NCBI GenBank assembly: GCA_963422705.1
Contig: OY730443.1
Span: 2,418,001-2,482,000, forward strand
Reading direction: 5' to 3'
Length of the DNA stretch: 64,000 nucleotides
DNA from: G963422705 sp963422705
GTDB lineage: Bacteria > Poribacteria > WGA-4E > WGA-3G
This document shows positions 27,301 through 37,200 of the stretch, in pieces. The notes below the pieces were generated by a model, which was not told the DNA's origin, made no database searches, and was given only the letters and a program-made list of their open reading frames with translations. How positions within the stretch are numbered: the stretch's first letter is position 1; each line of letters starts with the position of its first letter. The translations under genes were made by a program, and so were the position numbers.

Positions 27301-28022
27301 AACATCGGCTTGAACTTGAAATCACTGAATGGGAGAGCCGATTTGAAGAAACGCCTTTTGAGCCACATCAATTACCGCAAATTACTGCACAAATCCAAGA
27401 AATTGAGAAGGCAATCCCCCCAGCCCAAGAAAAAATTGGCGCACAACGGCAGAAGATAACCGACTTGAACAATGCGTTATCCAAGCGCAAAGCACTCGCT
27501 GATGAAATGCAGGGCACTGGGCAAGAATTAACGCGATGGGACACCTTACAAGAATCAATTACTTCTAACAGCTTGCGCGATTTCGCCATAGATATTATGT
27601 TCAAGCAAGTCGCACGTATCGCTAATGTACAACTAAACTTCTTAACATCTGAACGTTACCAATTTAAAGTAGAAACGATTGGGGAACTGACTATTATTGA
27701 CAAGTGGAATGCAAATGAGGAACGCCCCGTTGAAACGCTCTCCGGGGGAGAATCTTTTCTGACAAGTCTTGCCTTGGCCCTCGCGCTATCTGAACTCAGC
27801 CGCGGGCGAGCACAATTGAGCTCGTTCTTCCTCGACGAAGGGTTTGGGACGCTTGATGCAGAAACCCTTGATATTACCCTCGCTGCACTTGAAGGACTAC
27901 AGATGCAAGGCAGAAGCATCTTCCTGACTAGCCACGTTCAGGAGTTAACGAGACGTTTGCCGGTCAAAATCAATGTCAGAAAACGAGGAAACGGCTTTTC
28001 ATACATTCAGATTAGCCCGTAA
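24390..28022 (+). CDS. sbcC: Exonuclease subunit SbcC (Rad50 homologue)
   Basis: ATPase subunit of 1210 residues. Walker A GPTGAGKT is at residues 37-44, followed by long coiled coils on both sides of a zinc hook (CSVCG at about residue 604, with a further HPC soon after), then the ABC signature LSGGESFLTSLALALALSE near 1116 and Walker B FFLDEGFGTLD near 1146, with a terminal H-loop region ILTSHVQEL (written FLTSHVQEL). ATP binding closes the heads and gates the SbcD nuclease. Full length and intact. The coiled coil is rich in Lys, Glu and Gln, which creates open shadows in other frames. Confidence 0.95.
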   Translation: MKLSKLKLKNLNSFREEIELDFEKSPLDEAGLVAITGPTGAGKTTLLDAICLALYGKTPRLHGSDTKSPKHLIPHGEKEGYAEVLFVANGKRYLAEWNLRRGSSPKGRLLELEQNRLITDKLSTKGKSLGTSEKTVSEKVEEILGINFDTFKRSVMLAQGEFAAFLKETNEKRREILEVTAGIGIYDDLKKALNDKIKIVREKHQKVLGKLDTVPEASCEQLAQAETTLAGLQDNARALADERERCREEKERESVRAEAFEKLRSSKARTDELLSQKHEMAKREAERAQAIRANNLRLEKYEFDDATAKLRDEDALLRKAEAERDAAKIQFQQNKTNFIQIDNTYNTVLAEKQAKMTDYTDAKYNVKQAQDRAKQEENLIPELEKLAAQMKALSKQLTENEDRQVELHQQIHAAEKFLCENPLPVDRQSRLTEAKERLVAYHQLQEKHEEKSEQKAKDSSKFESLEDKLAQLSRRCKKITAEEETARVNLITAEERVVSLEETGNLEKWRNEKEQAQRALPIIQESEAVHRQLTDVAHNKADLQKSLATLSNKLEKVKRQRDAQIDICERAAGEVNRTENAKELALLVAPINQLRQQLETGKPCSVCGATEHPCADEVEQEGDEKLEVAEKALAQAKIDSQRVQKKMQQLETKKTRLEQDKLNLTSQVQEAEQKIDALTQKTETLARKSHKIYPQITTISVETQISELETAIDELKSAQNLFKEASYDYATVSEKLVNCEKEIARETELFKETEQNLQNLTGELEDVAVDLSNSKARFWELMPNTFHHPEKAIAQFESQIKAVETKEQERAEKGQELKQLELKISSNEGDLERVKKEYKEVHNDIKRYQSEKNSFFADARDKTDGLTTENEIDTAIEKLEKVVEIKANQREEAERHFEDNKTEFTRSQAAHAHRISGHAESKKNVEKARKTYLDALNRAGFDSPQTHEAAFREEAWVQKVEKEITAYNQEKHRLELEITEWESRFEETPFEPHQLPQITAQIQEIEKAIPPAQEKIGAQRQKITDLNNALSKRKALADEMQGTGQELTRWDTLQESITSNSLRDFAIDIMFKQVARIANVQLNFLTSERYQFKVETIGELTIIDKWNANEERPVETLSGGESFLTSLALALALSELSRGRAQLSSFFLDEGFGTLDAETLDITLAALEGLQMQGRSIFLTSHVQELTRRLPVKINVRKRGNGFSYIQISP

Positions 28023-28077
28023 CAGAATTTTTGCTACGTTTCATATATATTATATATTCCAAAACCGGAGGATTTTT

Positions 28078-28866
28078 ATGCCACATGCAGAACAAGGAAT
28101 GAACCAGAGCCAATTCGGTTTTATGTCATCTGTCTGCCCGTCGTTAACCCTAGCAGAACTCATCGACAAGGCCAAACAGTATAATTATCAACATCTCGAG
28201 CTTCGTGTAGAGTGGGGGCACGGGCACAGCGTTGAATTAGACTCATCCACAGCACAGCTACGGGAAGCGCGCGCCCGTTTTTCCGACAGCGGCGTAACCC
28301 TTTCCTGTATCGCCACCGGGGTTAGGTTCGTTGAGCCCGCTGCAGAAAAACGCGCGGCACAAGTTGATTTGCTCAAACGGTATATTGAACTCTCTAACGC
28401 GATGGGCGCGGAAAATATCCGAATCTTCGGGGACCCGGTTCCCAAAACGCCGGTTGACGTGTCACAAACATTGGATTGGGAAACCGATGGAATTCGCGCC
28501 TGCGATGCACTCGCTGGCGAAGCCGGCATCGCACTCTGTCTTGAAACACACGGGAATCTCATCGCTAGTTATGTCGCTGAAGTCCTGTACCGCGCTGAGG
28601 CGCAACATACTTATGTCAATTGGCATGCGGCACATCACGTCCGCCATGGACAGCCGGTTGACGTAGCTTATGTCCATCTCCGTGGAAAGATTCGGCACGT
28701 GCATGTCAACTTCGGAGATAGTGGCACCATGCCAGATACTGAGAAAGATTCACTTGCACTGCTTGCTAAGGATGGATACACAGGATTCGTCTCTATTGAA
28801 GTTATCAATCCACCGGAACCGGATGCGGTACTTCAACGGCACGCGGAGCTCTATCCTGCCGGTTGA
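28078..28866 (+). CDS. Sugar phosphate isomerase/epimerase family protein
   Basis: TIM-barrel protein of 262 residues in the xylose isomerase-like superfamily: LELRVEWGHGHSVEL, IRIFGDPVPKTP, GIALCLETHGN (a metal-ligand Glu), YVNWHAAHHVR and FVSIEVINPPEPD. These enzymes bind a divalent metal and isomerise or epimerise sugars; the substrate is unknown. The ATG at 28078 is preceded by GGAGG; the frame runs back to 27973 inside sbcC, which is a shadow. It is 55 bp after sbcC and may be read through from it, but functional linkage is doubtful. Confidence 0.8.
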   Translation: MPHAEQGMNQSQFGFMSSVCPSLTLAELIDKAKQYNYQHLELRVEWGHGHSVELDSSTAQLREARARFSDSGVTLSCIATGVRFVEPAAEKRAAQVDLLKRYIELSNAMGAENIRIFGDPVPKTPVDVSQTLDWETDGIRACDALAGEAGIALCLETHGNLIASYVAEVLYRAEAQHTYVNWHAAHHVRHGQPVDVAYVHLRGKIRHVHVNFGDSGTMPDTEKDSLALLAKDGYTGFVSIEVINPPEPDAVLQRHAELYPAG

Positions 28867-28872
28867 AAATTT

Positions 28873-28936
28873 AAAGTGACTCAAATGACAAGGCGTTGTT
28901 TTAAAGAACACAACCCCTCCTCACTTGAGTCACTTT
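28873..28936. terminator. Bidirectional terminator between convergent genes
   Basis: Perfect 12-bp inverted repeat AAAGTGACTCAA (28873-28884) and TTGAGTCACTTT (28925-28936) with a long internal segment, followed by T-rich sequence. It lies between the isomerase gene and the convergent iscA-like gene. Confidence 0.6.
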
Positions 28937-28967
28937 TCTATACGTTAAAATATTTTCCCACGAGAAG

Positions 28968-29291
28968 TTAAACGCCAAACGATTCGCCACACCCGCATGT
29001 ATTTTTGGCGTTTGGATTTGTAATTTTGAAGCCAGAGTCCATTAAGCCGTCGTTGTAGTCAAGCACAGAACCGGCGAGGTAGAGCGTGCTGCGCGAGTCT
29101 ATGAAAACCTTCAATCCGTGGAAATCGAAAACCTTATCTGCATCTTTGGCGGTACCAAATTCAAGATTGTATTGGAATCCAGAGCAGCCGCCGCCGATAA
29201 CCTGCATCCGCAGGCCGAGTTCATTAGTCGTAGCATTTTGATTAATCAGCGCAATCGCTTTTTTCGCCGCTGACGTTGTAACCGTAATCAT
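28968..29291 (-). CDS. A-type iron-sulfur cluster carrier (IscA/HesB family)
   Basis: Protein of 107 residues with the three conserved cysteines of A-type carriers: GGGCSGFQY and the terminal CGCGESFGV. These proteins accept an Fe-S cluster from a scaffold and pass it to client enzymes. Typical SFELDF-like core and VIGGGCSG are in the normal order. The ATG at 29291 has GGAG eight bases upstream; the open frame to 29336 adds residues absent from the family. It follows the IscU-like gene by 46 bp in the same direction. No cysteine desulfurase (IscS/SufS) is in the window. Confidence 0.9.
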   Translation of the reverse strand: MITVTTSAAKKAIALINQNATTNELGLRMQVIGGGCSGFQYNLEFGTAKDADKVFDFHGLKVFIDSRSTLYLAGSVLDYNDGLMDSGFKITNPNAKNTCGCGESFGV

Positions 29292-29337
29292 GATAATTGC
29301 TCCACCTTTTTCCCGCGCAATCGCCGGGAGTGTCAAC

Positions 29338-29718
29338 TCATAGTTTATCCATACCCGATTCGCCTAATGGCTCAGCGATTGCCTGTTTTAGTAATTCCTC
29401 AACATAGATAGCGTATCTGTACTTATCTAATGGCAGCCCACCTAACGCATCAGAGATACCGTCTGCTGTAATTTTCAGGGCATCCGAAATGCCAAGTCCA
29501 ATAATCAATTCTGTCAGAATCGAACCACTCGCGATAGCAGTCGGGCACCCGAACGCTCGAAATTTTGCTGCAACAATCTTATCGTCTGTCACCTTGAGTG
29601 TCAATCTGAGCATTTCACCGCTAGCTGGATTTCCAACCGTTGCCGTGCCATCAGCATCAGTAAGAGTCCCGACATTGCGCGGGTTTTCATAATGCTCAGT
29701 TACTTGTTTCGTATACAT
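29338..29718 (-). CDS. IscU/NifU-like scaffold protein, two conserved cysteines replaced
   Basis: IscU-fold protein of 126 residues. The opening YTKQVTEHYENPRNVGTL and the core KFRAFGCPTAIASGSILTELI are classic. Canonical IscU uses three cysteines; here the first site reads GNPASGEML (Ser instead of Cys, Glu instead of Asp) and the third reads LDKYRYAIYVEEL instead of a HCS motif, leaving only Cys in AFGC. It may not build clusters in the standard way, or may serve in a different sulfur or Fe-S role. It heads the pair with the IscA-like gene and is driven by a consensus promoter at 29763-29791. Confidence 0.8.
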   Translation of the reverse strand: MYTKQVTEHYENPRNVGTLTDADGTATVGNPASGEMLRLTLKVTDDKIVAAKFRAFGCPTAIASGSILTELIIGLGISDALKITADGISDALGGLPLDKYRYAIYVEELLKQAIAEPLGESGMDKL

Positions 29719-29762
29719 CGCTCACCGTCTCAATGGAATGTATCGATAAATCCTCTACTTAT

Positions 29763-29791
29763 ATTATACACGATTGTGAAGCGAATGTCAA
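29763..29791 (-). promoter_or_regulatory. Consensus sigma70 promoter for the IscU/IscA pair
   Basis: On the minus strand TTGACA (29791-29786), 17-base spacer, TATAAT (29768-29763); the gene starts about 45 bases downstream. No IscR-like palindrome is obvious. Confidence 0.75.
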
Positions 29792-29821
29792 ATATGAACC
29801 GAGATGGCTTCCGGCTGTCAT

Positions 29822-30118
29822 CCGCTTTTCGTCGGGTTCAGTGCGCTAAACTTCTGCTGTTTTTGGCAATCCGCTTTTCGTCGGGTTCAGTGCGCTGCGT
29901 TTCTGCTGTTTTTGGCAATCCGCTTTTCGTCGTTTTCAGTGCGATGCGTTTCTGCTGTTTTTGGCAATCCGTGGATAATCTCGTCGGAGATTTCTCATGC
30001 AACTTATTTTCGTTCTTTCGTCGGGTTCAGTGCGCTAAACTTCTACTGTTTTTGGCAATCCGTGGATAATCTCGTCGGAGATTCCTCATGCAACTTATTT
30101 TCGTTCTTTCGTCGGGAT
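29822..30118. repeat. 49-bp direct repeats and 91-bp composite repeats
   Basis: Units beginning CCGCTTTTCGTCGGGTTCAG start at 29822, 29871 and 29920 (period 49). A second type beginning CCGTGGATAATCTCGTCGGA starts at 29969 and 30060 (period 91) and contains the core of the first. Units share the segment TTCTGCTGTTTTTGGCAATC. There are no unique spacers. Open frames across it are repeat artefacts. Confidence 0.8.
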
Positions 30119-30423
30119 GTAGGATATAAAGAGCGCAATTCTAAAAACTTGTCCATTTATTTAACGATTCCCTCGTGATGAAATTGAGTTATGGAACCGT
30201 AGATATCCTTTTTACGGGGAATATTGGCGCGCAAGCAGAATCTCAATTTTGACAAAAGATGGAAAATAATGTATAATAATGGGAATCACAACTGGCATCA
30301 GCTGAACATGCTCTGCCGCAATTTCCAAACCATAGTGATGGAATACTACAAATCTTCAATGAAAACGAAAATGCCATTGAACTCGGTATTACCGAGAAAC
30401 AATTTATAAAAATGAGGGGCATC
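30119..30423. other. Gene-free stretch with a consensus promoter
   Basis: About 300 bp without a convincing gene. TTGACA (30249-30254), 17-base spacer, TATAAT (30272-30277) on the plus strand. Downstream, an open frame reads through ILQIFNENENAIELGITEKQ into the truncated LRR start, which looks like the tail of a lost gene. Confidence 0.4.
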
Positions 30424-30507
30424 ATGTTAAGAATTCAGATTCCTTTTGCTATCCTAATTTTGATTGTGTCCGTTAGTGCAGATTCGCCGACACTTATGGA
30501 TTTTTGA
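30424..30507 (+). pseudogene. Truncated copy of the LRR gene 5' end
   Basis: The first 19 codons (MLRIQIPFAILILIVSVSA) nearly repeat the signal peptide of the large LRR gene at 31273, including the GGCATC just before the ATG. The reading frame then runs out after eight more codons. It is a decayed duplicate. Confidence 0.7.
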
Positions 30508-30729
30508 CGCATATTTGCTTTCGACTTGGCAATTGCGCTATAATTTCCTAACATTATAGGGGTGTTCCTATTTTGAAACAACGTTTTAACGCCATGACTC
30601 TCACAGCATCCTCCGCAGAAAAGCGCGTATTGTCGAGACGTGACAAAAGCCAGATAGATTCAGTCTAATTTTACGTTTTATAGCAATGCCCTTGCGGAAC
30701 ACTGCCTAATTTGGAGAAAAAAAGCACTC

Positions 30730-31258
30730 ATGAAAACCGATAACGTTCAAAACAATACCGCGGTTCCAAGCAATGAGCGACTTCAGCAGCTCAAGGAACT
30801 CTTCCCTGAATGCATCTCTGAAGGTGTGTTTGATACTGAAAAACTCCCCAAAATACTTAACTTGAATAAAGTTGGAGGGGGGGGTAAAAAGCGGTAAAAC
30901 AGAGAGATATCGTTTCAATTGGGCCGGTAAATGCGAAGCGATGCGTTTTCTCGGCATACCTACCCAGGCTACCCTAAAGCCGTACCAGCACGAATCCCCG
31001 AATTTCAATGACACCTCAAATCTCGTCAGTGAAGAAAGTCTCGTCAGTGACGACGACAATTTAGAGGTGTTAAAACGCCTCTACAACCCATATTTCGGAC
31101 GCATAAAAGTTATCTACACCGCCCCGCCCTACAACACTCGCAAGGAGTTTGTCTACCCTGATAACTACGCGGCGCCGTTAGAGCCCTCCCTTCAATTGCC
31201 AGGCCAGAAAGATAGTAAAGGCAACCGACAAACGCGATATGGGGCGCAATCCTCCCTA
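30730..31258 (+). pseudogene. Remnant of type III restriction-modification methylase (Mod)
   Basis: Two frames encode the N-terminus of a type III Mod adenine methyltransferase: first NERLQQLKELFPECISEGVFD up to a run of eight G (30877-30884), then in the next frame RYRFNWAGKCEAMR, SDDDNLEVLKRLYNPYFGRIKVIY. Removing one G restores a single frame. The catalytic DPPY is written APPY, and the gene stops about 175 codons in, at the start of the LRR gene, so it is dead regardless of the G run. A TATAAT at 30539-30544 may be its old promoter. Confidence 0.75.
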
Positions 31259-31272
31259 AAAGGAGGCGCATC

Positions 31273-34200
31273 ATGTTAAGAATTCAGCTTCCTTTTGCTA
31301 TCCTATTTTTGATTGTGTCGGTGCTCTTTTTCGCACCCGACCAAACCGCAACCGCACAAAACGTAAACATTCCCGACGCGAATCTACGCGCTGCCATTGA
31401 GTCCGAATTAGGCAAAAATGCGGGGGACGCCATCACGCAGGCGGAGATGTTGAGGTTAACGGGGCTTGCGGCAAATACTTCCAGAATTAGCAATTTAACA
31501 GGACTTGAGTTTGCAATCAATCTGAGAGAGTTGTATCTTTCCGAAAACCAGATAGTGAATATCACGCCGCTACAAGGATTGGTAAACCTGACAGAGTTGG
31601 GGCTTTCCTACAACCAGATAGTGAATATCACGCCGCTACAACCGTTGGTAAACCTGACATGGTTGACGCTTAGCCACAACAAGATAAAGGATGTCACGCC
31701 TCTCAAAGATTTGTTAAAACTGAAAACGTTGTGGATTACCCACAACCGGATACGCGATTTCTCCCCAATTGCTCAATTGTTACGTCTTGTGACTAATCCC
31801 AGGATAGACAGGCAAATCATTAAGGTAGTCATTCGAGACAAAAAGCTACGCCGGAAAATTGAGGCTGCGTTAAAGAAATCTATAGGGGACGACATCACGC
31901 AGGCGGATATGGCGAAGTTAAGAACGCTTAATGCAAACAATGCCGGAATTACTAATTTAACAGGACTTGAGTTTGCAATCTATCTGGAAAGCTTGGATCT
32001 TTCCGATAACCAGATATCTGATATCTCGCCGCTACAACCGTTGGTATACCTGACAGTGTTGAAGCTTCCCTTCAACCAGATAGTGAATATCTCGCCGCTA
32101 CAACGGTTGGTAAAATTGACAGAGTTGGTGCTTTCCAGTAACCAGATAAAGGATATATCGGCGCTAACAGGGTTGGTAGAACTGACAGAGTTGTATCTTT
32201 CCGGTAACCAGATATCTGATATATCGGCGCTAACAGGGTTGCTAAACCTGAAATGGTTGTATCTTTCCGATAACCAGATATCTGATATATCGGCGCTAAC
32301 AGGGTTGCTAAACCTGAAATGGTTGTATCTTTCCCATAACCAGATATCTGGTATATCTGCGCTACAACCGTTGCTAAAACTGACAGAGTTGGTGCTTTCC
32401 GGTAACCAGATATCTGATATATCGGCGCTAACAGCGTTGGAAAAACTGGAAATGTTGCGGCTTAACTTCAACCGGATATCGAATATATCGCCGCTCCAAG
32501 CGTTGGTAAAACTGACAGAGTTGACGCTTGGCAACAACCAGATAAAGGATATCTCGGCGCTACAACCGTTGCTAAAACTGGAAACGTTGCATCTTCCCGA
32601 TAACCAGATATCTGATATATCGGCGCTCCGAGGGTTTCTAAACCTGACAGATTTGGTGCTTTCCGGTAACCAGATATCTGATATCTTGGCGCTAACAGGG
32701 TTGGAAAAACTGGAAACATTGTGGCTTGACGAGAACTATATATCTGATTTCTTCCCAATTGACGCATTCAAAGATAATATTGATGATTACCAATACCTCC
32801 CGCAATTTGTAGCCATTCTCGACAGGAATCTACGCGGGAAAATTGAGGCTGTCTTAGGCAAACCTATCACGCAGGCGAAGATGAAGATGTTAACAACGCT
32901 TGATGCAAGCGAGGCCGGAATTACCAATTTAATAGGACTTGAGTTTGCAACCAATTTGATAACGTTGAATCTTTTCTACAACCAGATATCTGATATATCG
33001 CCGCTAAGAGGGTTGGGAAAACTGGAAACGTTGTCGCTTGACAGTAACCGGATATCTGATATATCGGCGCTAACAGGGTTGGTAGAACTGACAGAGTTGA
33101 ATCTTGATAACAACCAGATATCTGATATCTCGGCGCTAAGAGGGTTGAAAAACCTGATAATGTTGTATCTTATCAACAACCAGATATCTGATATCTCGGC
33201 GCTAGAACTGTTGGTAAACCTGGAAAGGTTGTATCTTATCAACAACCAGATATCTGATATCTCGGCGCTAGAACTGTTGGTAAACCTGGAAGGGTTGTCG
33301 CTTAACCAGAACCGGATATCGAATATCTCGGCGCTAACAGGGTTGGTAGAACTGACAGTGTTGCGGCTTGACCACAACCGGATATCTGATATATCGGCGC
33401 TAACAGGGTTGGGAAAACTCGAAACGTTGTGGCTTTACCACAACTATATATCCGATTTCTCCCCAATTGAGGGATTAGGGCTGAGGAATCGCCCCACCCG
33501 CGCCCCCCAATATGTAAACATTCCGGACGCGAATCTACGCCGTGTCATTGAGTCCAAGTTAGGCAAAAAAGCAGGGCAAGCCATCACGCAGGCGGAGATG
33601 AAGAGGTTAACAAGGCTTGATGCGCAGAAGTCCCAAATTCGCGATTTAACCGGACTTGAGTTTGCAACCAATCTGGAAAGCCTGGATCTTTCCGATAACA
33701 AGATATCGGATATCTCGCCGCTAGAACGGTTGGAAAAACTGAAAAAGTTGTCGCTTTACAACAACCAGATATCCGATTTCTCCCCAATTGACGCATTGAT
33801 AGGTAATCTGGAGGAATACCGCGACAAAAAGGTAGAGATTCCGGATGCGAATCTACGCCGGGCAATTGAGAAGACGTTAGGCAAAAACCCAGGCGAGGAC
33901 ATCACGCGGGCGGAGATGGCGAAGATAACAACGCTTGAGGCGCCTGATTCCGAAATTCGCGATTTAACCGGACTTGAGTTTGCAACCAATCTGGAAAGCT
34001 TGGATCTTTCCAAGAACCAGATAGAGGATATCACGCCGCTCAAAGATTTGGAAAAACTGAAAAAGTTGTCGCTTTACAACAACCAGATATCCGATTTCTC
34101 CCCAATTGACGCATTGATAGGTAATCTGGAGGAATACCGCGACAAAAAGGTAGAGATTCCGGATGCCACTCTACGTCGTGCGCTTGAGAAAAAGTTGGGC

Positions 34201-37200
34201 AAAAAAGCAGGCGAGACTATCACGCGGGCGGAGATGGCGAAGATGACACTGCTTCAGGCACCTGGGAACGGAATTCGCCGGCTAACCGGACTTGAGTTTG
34301 CAACCAATTTGATAACGTTGACGCTTGACTACAACCTGATAGAGGATATATCGCCGCTCAAAGGGTTAGAAAATCTGATAAGCTTGGAGCTTGGCAAGAA
34401 CCATCTATCGGATATCACGCCGCTAAAAGGGTTGAGAAACCTGATAAAGCTGTATCTTTATGAGAACGAGATAGTGGATATCACGCCGCTCCGAGGGTTG
34501 GTAAACCTGAAAAGGTTGGCGCTTGACAAGAACAAGATATCCGATTTCTCCCCAATTGCCGGATTGATACCTAATCTGGAGGAATACAGCAACAGCGAGC
34601 AAACACTTCCCGCTCCTAGCGATGAAACGGTAGACATTCCCGATGCGACGCCACGCCCTGCCGTTGACGCCGCGTTAGACAAAACAAATCCAGTAGAGAT
34701 TCCGGATGCCACTCTACGCCGTGCGCTTGAGAAAAAGTTGGGCAAAAAAGCAGGCGAGACTATCACGCGGGCGGAGATGGCGAAGATGACACTGCTTCAG
34801 GCACCTGGGAACGGAATTCGCCGGCTAACCGGACTTGAGTTTGCAACCAATTTGATAACGTTGACGCTTGACTACAACCTGATAGAGGATATATCGCCGC
34901 TCAAAGGGTTAGAAAATCTGATAAGCTTGGAGCTTGGCAAGAACCATCTATCGGATATCTCACCGCTTAAAGGGATGGTAAACCTGGTAATGTTGTCTCT
35001 TTATGAGAACCAGATATCGGACATCTCGGCGCTACAACCGTTGGTTAACCTGAAAAGGTTGTCTCTTTATGAGAACCAGATATCGGACATCTCGGCGTTA
35101 CAACCGTTGGTTAACCTGAAAAGGTTGTCTCTTCACAACAACCAGATATCCGATTTCTCCCCAATTGCCGGATTGATAGATAATCTGGATGAATACCACA
35201 ACGGCGAGCAAACAATTCCCGCGCCTAGCACGGTGGTGAATCAGGATGAAACGGTAGAGACTCCCGATGCGACACCACGCAACGGCGAGCAAACAATTCC
35301 CGCGCCTAGCACGGTGGTGAATCAGGATGAAACGGTAGAGACTCCCGATGCGACACCACGCAACGGCGAGCAAACAATTCCCGCGCCTAGCACGGTGGTG
35401 AATCAGGATGAAACGGTAGAGACTCCCGACGCGAATCCACGCAACAGCGAGCAAACACTTCCGGTGCCTAGCACGGTGGTGAATCAGGATGAAGATGAAA
35501 CGGTAGACATTCCCGATGCCACTCCACGCAACGGCGAGCAAACAATTCCCGCGCCTAGCACGGTGGTGAATCAGGATGAAACGGTAGACATTCCCGATGC
35601 GACTCCACGCAACAGCGAGCAAACAATTCCCGCGCCTAGCACGGTGGACGGTATTTCGCTGACGACTGCGGACATAACATTGGCTAAGGACGAGTATCAC
35701 GTGTTTGTACGTGATACCGATGGCGCCGGCATTCTAACCGATGCAGTCACACCCACCGTTATTACTGGCATGCCTCTCTTAGATGAGTTCTTCAGCAACG
35801 GCGGCACCATAGAGCTCGTGGCGACGACAGGCACCTATGGCGATGCTCACATCAGTGAAATCATGTGGGGTACTGATGACACCTTAGCCGCACCACAGAA
35901 CAGCCAATGGATAGAAGTTCAGGCAAACAAAGCTGTAACCATCAATAGGAGCTGGCGTCTTGTGTTCACCGTCGGATATGAGGAACGGGAGAACGTCACA
36001 ATATCCGAAACTGAGTATCAAGTCATCGACAGGGTAAGCAATCTCGGTTTAGGGGATTGGACAGTTCCGGGGCAGAGTGGACGCACCGTGTCGACGCCGG
36101 AGCATCCTGCCAAGACGCTCATCTCGATGGTTCGCGATGGCAGCAAGGACGGCACACGTTCAGGACACTGGGCAGCATCGGTACGCCCGCGCATCAACCT
36201 GTCCGGGAATCGTATCGGTACGCCCGGGGCGCCCAAGAGTCAGGGGTTCACCGCGGCAGATAAGCCGTCTATCCCCGCATCGCCATTCAAAATTACTGAG
36301 ATTGGCAACGGTTCGGGTAATAAAAATGACTGGATTGAAGTACAGAATGTCACCAACACGGTACAGAATCTGAAGCACAACGTCTTCAGCATCGTTACCG
36401 GAGATACAAGCGCGCCTTATACAAGCACGCCTCAGGATAAAAAGCTGTTCAAAGTCAGTAAAGATGTCAAGGTTCCCGCCAAGGCGTTTCTCTTGATAGC
36501 GAATACGAGTCCTGAGGAGACAGTCCTCGCCCGGGGGCAAGATGTGAGCGCCGCTGCCGACGACAAGGTGCCAACGGGTGTGCAGAGCTACTATTATGTG
36601 GCATCGGGACTGAAACTGCCCGATGATGGGAAATTCCTACTCGTGCTCCGCTCCGAGGCGACGCTCGATAAATCCGAGAAGTTTATCGATGTCGTCGCCA
36701 CCGTTCAGGAGAAGTTTATCGATGTCGTCGGCACGCGCTTCATCGAGAAAATCGATGGGGACTTCAATACGGAAGTTTGGCCGCTGCAGGTGACGGCGGC
36801 GGGCCACGCGAACATCATTGATGGTAACGACAAAAATGTGTTGCGGGCATCCTATGTGTATACCCGCGCGAAGGATGACGCGTTCGCCGAGAACGCCCTG
36901 GCGACAGCCGGGTACACCGGCGTCGGTTATGACAGGGACGCTGCGAAAAACTATGCCAACGGCGGCACGCCGGGCTATGCCAACGACGCGGTGAAAGAGA
37001 ATCCCGTCGCCAACACGGTGTCAATCAGTGAACTCATGTTTGACAATAGTCGCCAGCTGCCGCAGTGGATAGAACTTTACAACGCCTCACACACGCAGGC
37101 GGTGAAACTGAACGACTGGACGCTCAAGATTGAGCAGAGCCCTGTCGACGAGGCGGTGACATCGCGACGCAACGTGACGCTGAAGTTTATCGGCGACAAG

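Noticed and set aside
29822..30118. CRISPR array
   Set aside because: The 49-bp units abut with no unique spacers and no cas genes are nearby; it is a tandem repeat.
31980..34766. Long minus-strand ORFs opposite the giant LRR gene (up to 185 codons)
   Set aside because: Repeating peptide patterns of 22 residues that mirror the LRR repeats; antisense shadows.
35098..35700. Minus-strand ORF of 200 codons with repeated Arg-rich units
   Set aside because: It is the antisense of the 81-bp tandem linker repeat of the giant LRR gene.
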